Below are positions 6,442 to 12,285 of a stretch of DNA of 41,351 nt, piece by piece. Origin of the DNA: a virus. The notes below the pieces were generated by a model. That model saw only the letters and a list, made by a program, of their open reading frames with translations. It made no database searches and was not told the origin of the DNA. Location: positions 1 to 41,351 of the IMG/VR virus record IMGVR_UViG_3300036846_000502; one strand, 5' to 3'. The position numbers were made by a program, and so were the translations under genes. The stretch's first letter is position 1. Each line of letters starts with the position of its first letter.

Positions 6442-7259
6442 GATTTGGCGCCGCCGCCGCGGCCTACATCAACGCCGGCGGCGAGAACCGCTACCTGGCG
6501 CCGCTGATCGAGCACTTCAAAGACACCCCGCTGGCCGAGATCGATCAAGTGGCGATCGACAACGCCGCGGCTGCGCTCTATCCCGACGCCACCATGCAAA
6601 CCCGCTGCCGCGAGGTTTACACGCCGATCAGTGCGGTGATGCACCGCGCCGGCGATCTGCGCCCGATCAAGCGGCCAAAGGGCTCGAAGAGCTCGAAGCG
6701 GGTTTCCTGGCTGCGGCGCGAGCAAGCGTTCGCACTGTTCGCCGCCGCCGACGCCGAGGATACCGAGTTCGGTTTGCTCTTACGGCTGTTTGCCTACACC
6801 GGCATGCGCAAGAGTGAGGTGTTGCGGCGGATCAAGGTCGAGAACGTCGATCTGAAAAACGCCTCGATCTACGTGCCCAAGACCAAGAACACCGAGCCGC
6901 GCCAAGTCCACTTGACGCCCGAGCTCGTCGCCGGGCTGGCCAATCTATTCGCCGCCCATCCCGAGCGCGGCCCGACCGATCCGGTGTTTCGGTTCCGCAT
7001 CAACGGCTATCTGCAAGACAAGCTGGCGCGGGCGATGAAGCGGGCCGGCCTGTCGTTTCCGGTCGGGCAAAACGGTTTCCATCTGTTCCGCCACACCTGG
7101 GCGATGTGGATGCGGCGCTATGCCGGGCTGGATACCAGCGGCCTGGTCGAGACCGGCGCCTGGCGCGATCGGGCGAGCGCCGCGCGCTATGAACACCTCG
7201 ACGCCACCGAGGAAGCAAAGAAGGCTGATCTGTTGCCGACGATGAAGGTGGTGCGATGA
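6267..7259 (+). CDS. int: Tyrosine-family phage integrase
   Basis: 330 residues. N-terminal arm/core-binding region to about residue 145, catalytic domain after it. Catalytic residues are all visible: R181 in TGMRKSE, Lys 205/207 in PKTKN, H272-x-x-R275 in FHLFRHTW, W299 in GAWRD, and nucleophile Y308 in RYEHL. The start is set by GAGGAG upstream of the ATG. It catalyses recombination between phage attP and bacterial attB. Length is normal for the family. Transcribed with xis; downstream lie structured DNA and repeats that may hold attP. Confidence 0.92.
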   Translation: MPLKLRKHKSPYWSIRGTYLGHYVDRSTGTGEKALATKHLKELKAEIERGAFKKKDAVGFGAAAAAYINAGGENRYLAPLIEHFKDTPLAEIDQVAIDNAAAALYPDATMQTRCREVYTPISAVMHRAGDLRPIKRPKGSKSSKRVSWLRREQAFALFAAADAEDTEFGLLLRLFAYTGMRKSEVLRRIKVENVDLKNASIYVPKTKNTEPRQVHLTPELVAGLANLFAAHPERGPTDPVFRFRINGYLQDKLARAMKRAGLSFPVGQNGFHLFRHTWAMWMRRYAGLDTSGLVETGAWRDRASAARYEHLDATEEAKKADLLPTMKVVR

Positions 7260-7263
7260 CGAC

Positions 7264-7377
7264 GGAGAAACGTGGAGACGGTCGACGGACCGCCGCTACC
7301 GCAGATACACCGCCGCGGTAGTTTCTCCACGGGCGCGGGGTTCGATCTGCAGGACCGGACTCCGCGCCACCCTTTTT
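7264..7377 (+). ncRNA. Candidate structured RNA with terminator after int
   Basis: Just after the integrase stop, GGAGAAAC (7264-7271) pairs perfectly with GTTTCTCC (7321-7328). Inside are two perfect hairpins, CGGTC-GACG-GACCG (7279-7292) and TACCGC...GCGGTA (7297-7320), which together form a three-way junction. Next GGCGCGG (7332-7338) pairs with CCGCGCC (7362-7368), followed by ACCCTTTTT: terminator-like. It could be a 3' UTR structure, a small RNA, or arm-type inverted repeats of attP. No family recognised. Confidence 0.4.
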
Positions 7378-7390
7378 GGAGGAGAAGCAA

Positions 7391-7534
7391 ATGATCAAGC
7401 GCCGCGAGCCCCTGCTACAGCCCCGCAAAAAACCGCAATGGCGCAAAGTGAAAATAATCCCGCGGGCCCCGCGAAAATCCGGGGAAAATCCGGGGAGTAG
7501 CTCTTTGATAAAAATCAAAAACGGAAATTGTTGA
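7391..7534 (+). CDS. Very small basic protein
   Basis: 47 residues starting MIKRREPLLQPRKKPQWRK, with 13 Lys/Arg in the first 30 residues. A strong GGAGGAG lies 5-6 bases before the ATG, which is the main support. It spans one copy of the candidate att repeat (7475-7499), which encodes KSGENPGS. Possibly a small DNA-binding protein; equally the Shine-Dalgarno may be chance in a repeat-rich region. Confidence 0.35.
   Translation: MIKRREPLLQPRKKPQWRKVKIIPRAPRKSGENPGSSSLIKIKNGNC
7475..7499. repeat. Candidate att core repeat, copy 1
   Basis: AAATCCGGGG twice in tandem, followed by AGTA. It matches 7691-7715 in 24 of 25 positions. Position downstream of int is where attP usually lies. The last ten bases of the window (41342-41351) are the same 10-mer inverted. 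Confidence 0.4.
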
Positions 7535-7543
7535 ATGAAAGGA

Positions 7544-7569
7544 GGGGGATAGCCGCGAGGCCATCCCCC
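7544..7569. other. GNRA-capped stem-loop
   Basis: GGGGGATAGCC (7544-7554) and GGCCATCCCCC (7559-7569) form a stem with one A-C mismatch and a GCGA tetraloop. It lies between the two candidate att repeats, with no T-run after it. The rest of 7535-7690 shows no gene I can support. Confidence 0.35.
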
Positions 7570-7690
7570 AGGGTACGCCCGCCAGCGAGGAAGGCGCCCC
7601 AAAATGATGCTTGAAAAATCAGCGGTTTTGCAAGGGTTTCTCGGCACACGCCGGCACACACCGGCAGAACAATACGCAAACATGCCTTTC

Positions 7691-7715
7691 AAATCCGGGG
7701 GAAATCCGGGGAGTA
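7691..7715. repeat. Candidate att core repeat, copy 2
   Basis: The 25-base direct repeat of 7475-7499, 216 bases downstream and in the same orientation. The DNA between includes a stem-loop and a short CACACGCCGG/CACACACCGG repeat (near 7645). Confidence 0.4.
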
Positions 7716-7756
7716 AATCGCGCTTCGTTCTCGCGGTTTTCCACGCTTTGTTCATG

Positions 7757-7788
7757 GGTACGCCCCCCGTATGCGGCGTACCTTTTTT
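7757..7788 (+). terminator. Rho-independent terminator of the int operon
   Basis: GGTACGCC (7757-7764), a 10-base loop, GGCGTACC (7775-7782), then six T. The arms contain operator-like GGTACG/CGTACC halves, but the spacing (14 bases) differs from the 5-base operator centre. Confidence 0.7.
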
Positions 7789-7806
7789 GCGGCCCATCGA
7801 CCTGCC

Positions 7807-7839
7807 AAAGAAAAGCCGCCTGACAGGATCAGACGGCTT
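7807..7839 (-). terminator. Rho-independent terminator of the late operon
   Basis: On the minus strand AAGCCGTCTGA and TCAGGCGGCTT form an 11-bp stem with one G-T pair and a 5-base loop, followed by TTCTTT. It faces the int terminator, so the two operons converge here. Confidence 0.8.
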
Positions 7840-7890
7840 ACCAATCCCAAACACCGATGGGGTTCGGGGGATGGGGGGTCGGCGGTTGGG

Positions 7891-7919
7891 GTGGCAACTC
7901 TGCTATAGCAGAGTTCCAC
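7891..7919. other. Perfect 20-bp palindrome at the end of the late operon
   Basis: AACTCTGCTA then TAGCAGAGTT (7896-7915) is a perfect palindrome, flanked by GTGG and CCAC (one bulged base) that extend the stem. It sits 19 bases past the endolysin stop, before the terminator. It could protect the mRNA 3' end or bind a dimeric protein. Confidence 0.5.
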
Positions 7920-7937
7920 TCCATCGTCGATTTTGTT

Positions 7938-8882
7938 TTATGCCACCGCGCTAGTTGACAACAGTTCATTGGCAATGACGCGGGCGATCGCCTCGCAGAT
8001 CTCGCCGAAATTCGCCAGGTAGAGCTCGCAATCCTCCTCGGCGTCGACGAAGCAAACCTCGATCAGCACCGCCGGCATGTCGGTCGCATTGAGAAATTTC
8101 AAGTCATCGCGATATTTGGCGCCGCGGTCCTTGAGCCCGCCGGCCTCTGAGATCGCGCCCGAGATCAGTTCGGCGAGCCGTTCCTGGGTGACGTACAGGC
8201 ACTCGGTGCCGCGCGGGCCGCTGGTCGGCTCCGCCGCATTGAAATGCACCGACACGTCAAGGTCGCGATCCTGGCTGTTATGAAAATCAACAATGGCGTC
8301 GAGGTTTTCCGATTGCGTGGTCGAGGTGTTGTCATGGAAACCGATCGCCTCGACGCCGACCTCGGCCAGCATGCTAACAACCTCGTTGACGACACGCCGG
8401 GCCTCGTCGACCTCATCGATGAAGCCCGAAGCGCCACGCACCTTGGCGGAGTGACCGGACGATATGACGACGCGCAGCCCAGAGGTGTCGCGCTCGCCGA
8501 CATAGAGCACCTCGACCTCATCATCGGTGTCGATGCCGAGCGCCGCCATCAGGCCGGGCGAAATGTCGGCAACACGGCCGGTATCCTCATGCGGGCCCCA
8601 ATCGGCCGGATAGGCAAAGAATTGTTTGCCGGTGGTGGCGCGCACCAGCACCCGCATGTCGAGCAAATCCTCTTTGCTAGTGACATCGTAGTTCCAGCGG
8701 GTGGCGATATAAAATTGATCTGGATCAAGTCGGCGCGCCAGGCCGGTGGTGCCGGACGGTTGCGCCGGCAGAAACAACTCTGGCTTGTCGGAAACGCTGT
8801 CAATGAAAGCCAGCCCTTCGTCGGCGTCGACGCCCATATCCTCCGGGCCGCCGAACCAAGACACTTTGCCGGTCAATCTCAT
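7938..8882 (-). CDS. Endolysin: N-acetylmuramoyl-L-alanine amidase with N-terminal barrel domain
   Basis: 314 residues. Residues about 135-310 are an Amidase_3 domain: VVISSGHSAK (H144), EVDEARRVV (E160), VSVHFNA (H213) and LIEVCFVD (E275) supply the zinc ligands and catalytic Glu. It cleaves the MurNAc-L-Ala bond of peptidoglycan. The first 125 residues (GKVSWFGGPEDMG, RVADISPGLMAALGI) look like a double-psi barrel or similar binding domain; this is a weaker call. No signal peptide, so it needs a holin. The start overlaps the upstream stop as ATGA. Last gene of the late operon. Confidence 0.85.
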   Translation of the reverse strand: MRLTGKVSWFGGPEDMGVDADEGLAFIDSVSDKPELFLPAQPSGTTGLARRLDPDQFYIATRWNYDVTSKEDLLDMRVLVRATTGKQFFAYPADWGPHEDTGRVADISPGLMAALGIDTDDEVEVLYVGERDTSGLRVVISSGHSAKVRGASGFIDEVDEARRVVNEVVSMLAEVGVEAIGFHDNTSTTQSENLDAIVDFHNSQDRDLDVSVHFNAAEPTSGPRGTECLYVTQERLAELISGAISEAGGLKDRGAKYRDDLKFLNATDMPAVLIEVCFVDAEEDCELYLANFGEICEAIARVIANELLSTSAVA

Positions 8883-9097
8883 TTCTTTGTCTCATCTATT
8901 CTGCGGCGAACTTCGTCGGGACTTTCCATGACGCACAACGTTTGACTGCCGGTTACGATCACGGTCTTGCCGGTGCAATTGCCGAGGTGGCCGCGGATCA
9001 TGATGATGTGGCTTTCCTCGATCCAGATTTTATTGCCACCGGGTTGCGTCAGCTCGATGAAGATCTCGAACGCGAGAAGGGCAATTGCAAGCCTCAT
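8879..9097 (-). CDS. Small FlbD-like protein
   Basis: 72 residues starting MRLAIALLAFEIFIELTQ. Start at 9095-9097, ATGA-coupled to the hydrolase gene; the longer frame is a shadow. The pattern LTQPGGNKIWIEESHIIMI, then GKTVIVTG and VMESPDEVRRRID resembles the small beta-rich FlbD fold (known from flagellar loci), but here in a lysis/fibre context. The hydrophobic N-terminus is too short for a confident membrane segment. Function unknown. Confidence 0.6.
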   Translation of the reverse strand: MRLAIALLAFEIFIELTQPGGNKIWIEESHIIMIRGHLGNCTGKTVIVTGSQTLCVMESPDEVRRRIDETKK

Positions 9098-9732
9098 TCC
9101 CGCCGCCACATCACTTGGGCGTCCTGGCGATCGACATACGGCGCGCTGCGCTGCAGATGCCGATCGAGCAAATGCCGGCGCGAGGGATCGGCGACGGCGC
9201 CCACGGCAAACACCGCATCGCGCTGGTACAGCGGATCGGTGTCGGCGGCGCCGTGCGGATTGGGCCGCTCGATAAACATGGTGTAGTGCGCCGGCGGGCC
9301 TTCCGGCTGATAGCTGCCAAGGCCTAGCGTGCCCGAGCTCCATGTGTCTTGAACGTAGCGCATGTTGCTCGTCGTCGGATAACGGCCGCACCACACGGAC
9401 GGCTGCAACGCGATCACATGCGCGGTCCTGTTGTTGTGAGCGAGTGCGCCGGCGACCGCGAACGAGGCGTTGCCGCCGCAACTATAACCAACGAAGGCCA
9501 GTGAATGCTCGTGATTGGCCGCCACTGCCTCGTTGTAAGCGCGCTGTGTCTCGCGGTAGTCGTAAACGTGAACGCTGTTAACCCCGCGCAGGGTGCGCAC
9601 CCGCCGCGCGATCTGATCGATGCCGCTTGACCATCCGTTCGGGCCCCAGCCGTAAAACAACCAAACATCGGTGGCGGCGCTTGCCGGCGCCGCCACAAGC
9701 ATCAACCAAACCGCAATCAGCCAATGTTTCAT
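9094..9732 (-). CDS. Secreted serine hydrolase (alpha/beta-fold, GxSxG)
   Basis: 212 residues from MKHWLIAVWLML. I prefer the ATG at 9730-9732 over the TTG at 9744. A typical Sec signal peptide (cleavage after APASA, about residue 19) leads to a mature domain beginning TDVWLFYGWGPNGWS. The nucleophile elbow is GYSCGG with Ser 84; His and Asp partners are not certain. Such folds are esterases, lipases or thioesterases. Lying between the fibre and the endolysin genes, it may attack the outer membrane or capsule at lysis, like an esterase-type lysis protein; that is inference. Confidence 0.65.
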   Translation of the reverse strand: MKHWLIAVWLMLVAAPASAATDVWLFYGWGPNGWSSGIDQIARRVRTLRGVNSVHVYDYRETQRAYNEAVAANHEHSLAFVGYSCGGNASFAVAGALAHNNRTAHVIALQPSVWCGRYPTTSNMRYVQDTWSSGTLGLGSYQPEGPPAHYTMFIERPNPHGAADTDPLYQRDAVFAVGAVADPSRRHLLDRHLQRSAPYVDRQDAQVMWRRE

Positions 9733-9733
9733 T

Positions 9734-11833
9734 TCATTGCTCAATCGCCACTATGGTCGGATTGAATAGGCTACACGTGCCGCCGGTGACGGCGGCCTCA
9801 GAGACATCGAGCCAATAAGCGGTGCCTGGCGTCAGCCCGGTCACGTAGGCGGTAATGCCGATAGCCTGTTGTGCGCCGCCAGTAGCCGAGGTCATTGACT
9901 GACCGTTGGCATTGCCGGCCACAGTGCCGGTCAAGGCGGCTGCATTCGACGGAGCCGCCCCAGTTCCATATCGCAACTTGAACGTACAGCCATCCCCCGA
10001 GGTGCCGTTCGATGCGCTGCCATTGATATTAAGAAGCACATTGCCGCTCGCCGCTGGCGTGATCGTACCAGCGAGGCCCGCCATCACGCCGCCGGTGCTG
10101 GTTGTTCCGGTCGGATTGCCCGGCGTCGCCTGGCTACGTGCGAACGGCGAAATTTCTAGCACGCCGTTCCAGTAAACGACGTTATTCGTGCACCCGCTGC
10201 TGTTGATGACGGTCGAGCCGAGGCTGTAGGCTTGATCGGACCAAATGTGAACCTCGTTGCCACAGGCACCCGCTTCCAGTTTAAGCGTGTATCCTGTGTT
10301 AAACCCGCCGGCGTGAAGTGTGATCTGATTGTTTGTTCCCCAAATATCGGCAAAGTTTGCGGTATTGGTTGCATCGGGCGCGCCGAAAATATCAAATACA
10401 CTACTGCCTAGTATCTGCCCGGCGTGCGGGGTTGTCGTGCCGAGACAAAACGCGGTCGATCCTGACGCGAGACTATGCAACTGCTCGACTTGAACATGAA
10501 GATTTCCCATGTTCTGGCCAGCGGCGGGGCTGTCAAATCGCAATGCACAGCCAGAGGCAAGGCCGCTCGCATTCAGTTCTACGATATGAAGATTAGTGGC
10601 TGTAACATTGGCCAGGGCGTTGCCGCTCAAATCGAATCGAACGGTGCCGTTGACCGTTTGAAAGCAAATAATGGCAGGAGAAACACCGTGCGAATTATCG
10701 AGTGGCGTGCCATTTGTCGGTTTGAAGCTTACGCTCTCGGTTTGTGATCCGTGGCAAAAATCCACCGTGACCATTTCGAGCGCGTCGAAATTCACGAATT
10801 GAGTGCTAATAGCGCCGACCGTGATGCTGCCGCCCTGGATCGGCGGAAAATTCCAATCGCTGGAAAGACCGGCGGCAGCACCACCAAAATTAAGACCGGA
10901 GCCGAATGCCGGACTATCGCCGCCAATCACGCGCAAATCGTATCCGATGGCCGTTGTGCCGCTCGCGTAAGGAAACGCCGCGGCAATAGCATCGGTCACG
11001 CATTGCGAGGTTGGAGTTCCGTCGGCCATGCACAAAAGTGAGCCGTCTGCGGCGATAGCACTCCATTTGGCGCTCTGCCCGGCATAGCTGCCGGAATTGC
11101 GCTGAATAATGACCTCTTGGCGCGGTATTGGTGCCGCTAAAGCACCGCTCGGCCAGCAAGACGGTGTGCTGGTGCCGCTGCCGACCAGCGGGACATTTGT
11201 CGCACAAGTCGGAAGAACAACCGCTCCAGTTGTGACGACCTGAACACACTGCGGGTTAAACCCGGTATTGTCGAAGCCAAGAAACTTGGACTGACATTGG
11301 CTCGGCGTCGGCATTGCGCCGGCCGTAACGCCAGGCTGAAAAAACAAACCGCGGCCGGTCAGGTCATTGGTCTTGTCCCAAGTCTCGCGGTTCTGCGCGA
11401 CGAGATCGGTGATCGCCTGGTTAAAATCCCTGGCCGCGACGCCGCGATTTTCCGGAAATTGCGATGTGCGCCGCGGTCGGCGGGCGCCGACAATCTGGAT
11501 CGTTCCGGTCTGGACCTGGTTGAAAGTCAGAACCGCATCGGTGATCGGCCGCGCAATACTGTTGAGCGGTCCGCTCGGGCTGGTAATGGTCCAACCGTGA
11601 CTGCCGTTGCTCGAGAAATAGCGAACGCCGCCGATCCAGACCTCGAGCCAATTATCGATGTCACTGCCGTCGCCATAGATCTGAAAGCCAACGGCACACG
11701 CGCATGTGGTGCCGCTGATCGTGTAGGTGGTTTGCCGTTGGGCATCGGGCAGCGCCGGCACCGGCGGCGGCGCTTGCGCCAATGCCGGTGTGATGCTGAT
11801 CGCCAACAACAGGGCAAGGAGGAGCCTTCTCAC
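9734..11833 (-). CDS. T7-type tail fibre protein with N-terminal signal peptide
   Basis: 699 residues from a GTG whose TGA overlap (GTGA) couples it to the upstream gene. Residues 1-20 (VRRLLLALLLAISITPALAQ) form a clear Sec signal. Residues about 30-150 match the T7 gp17 N-terminal domain that joins fibre to tail: TTYTISGTT, YGDGSDIDNWLEVWIGG, GPLNSIARPITDAVLTFNQV, and FPENRGVAARDFNQAITDLV. The rest is Gly/Ser/Asn-rich beta structure, probably the receptor-binding shaft and tip. A signal peptide on a virion protein is unexpected. Confidence 0.8.
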   Translation of the reverse strand: MRRLLLALLLAISITPALAQAPPPVPALPDAQRQTTYTISGTTCACAVGFQIYGDGSDIDNWLEVWIGGVRYFSSNGSHGWTITSPSGPLNSIARPITDAVLTFNQVQTGTIQIVGARRPRRTSQFPENRGVAARDFNQAITDLVAQNRETWDKTNDLTGRGLFFQPGVTAGAMPTPSQCQSKFLGFDNTGFNPQCVQVVTTGAVVLPTCATNVPLVGSGTSTPSCWPSGALAAPIPRQEVIIQRNSGSYAGQSAKWSAIAADGSLLCMADGTPTSQCVTDAIAAAFPYASGTTAIGYDLRVIGGDSPAFGSGLNFGGAAAGLSSDWNFPPIQGGSITVGAISTQFVNFDALEMVTVDFCHGSQTESVSFKPTNGTPLDNSHGVSPAIICFQTVNGTVRFDLSGNALANVTATNLHIVELNASGLASGCALRFDSPAAGQNMGNLHVQVEQLHSLASGSTAFCLGTTTPHAGQILGSSVFDIFGAPDATNTANFADIWGTNNQITLHAGGFNTGYTLKLEAGACGNEVHIWSDQAYSLGSTVINSSGCTNNVVYWNGVLEISPFARSQATPGNPTGTTSTGGVMAGLAGTITPAASGNVLLNINGSASNGTSGDGCTFKLRYGTGAAPSNAAALTGTVAGNANGQSMTSATGGAQQAIGITAYVTGLTPGTAYWLDVSEAAVTGGTCSLFNPTIVAIEQ

Positions 11834-12243
11834 TGCCGAAAGCCCCAGGCCTGCACATTGACCGCAGTTGCGGTGCCGTCCGCCGTGGTGCTTACGGAAA
11901 TCGACGTGTTGATCGCGCTGGCCGGGATGCAAGGCCAATACGCATGCGTGTACGGGACGCCGCCGGCGGAGACGCCCTGATAGGTGAACGTGCCGCCAAG
12001 CAAGCCGGTAACGGTGATCGGGCTGATGGTCGCGGAGCCACCGGCGGCCGAAGCATCAAACCCGCAAAGGTAGGTGGTATCGCCGGCGGCACCGGGCAGC
12101 GTCGCCGTCACTGCTCCGGTGGTGCCAGTCGCAATTGCGTTGAGCGCGGCGACGGCCCCGCTGATCGACGGCATGTTGATTTGGGCGCCGGCCGGCAGCG
12201 CGGCGAGGAGAAGCGCAAGCAGCGTGTACGCGATGCGTTTCAT
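11830..12243 (-). CDS. Small secreted protein upstream of the fibre
   Basis: 137 residues from MKRIAYTLLALLLAALPAGA, a Sec signal cleaved near residue 20; a GTG three codons earlier is less likely. The mature part is Thr/Ala/Gly-rich with three Cys and predicted beta strands, and ends VNVQAWGFRQ. No family recognised. It is coupled to the fibre gene by a GTGA overlap and could be a fibre-tip subunit or secreted partner. Confidence 0.6.
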   Translation of the reverse strand: MKRIAYTLLALLLAALPAGAQINMPSISGAVAALNAIATGTTGAVTATLPGAAGDTTYLCGFDASAAGGSATISPITVTGLLGGTFTYQGVSAGGVPYTHAYWPCIPASAINTSISVSTTADGTATAVNVQAWGFRQ

Positions 12244-12245
12244 GG

Positions 12246-12260
12246 CCGGCACAATGCCGG
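12246..12260. other. Short hairpin upstream of the small secreted protein
   Basis: CCGGCA-CAA-TGCCGG, a perfect 6-bp stem with a 3-base loop, directly upstream of the ATG at 12243. There is no T-run, so termination is not supported; it could affect translation of this gene. Confidence 0.3.
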
Positions 12261-12285
12261 CTGGCGCTAAAGCCGCAACGCACCG

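Noticed and set aside
7332-7368. tRNA-like 3' half (GGTTCGATC ... CCGCGCC)
   Set aside because: No matching T-stem or anticodon arm; the pairing forms a terminator-like hairpin instead.
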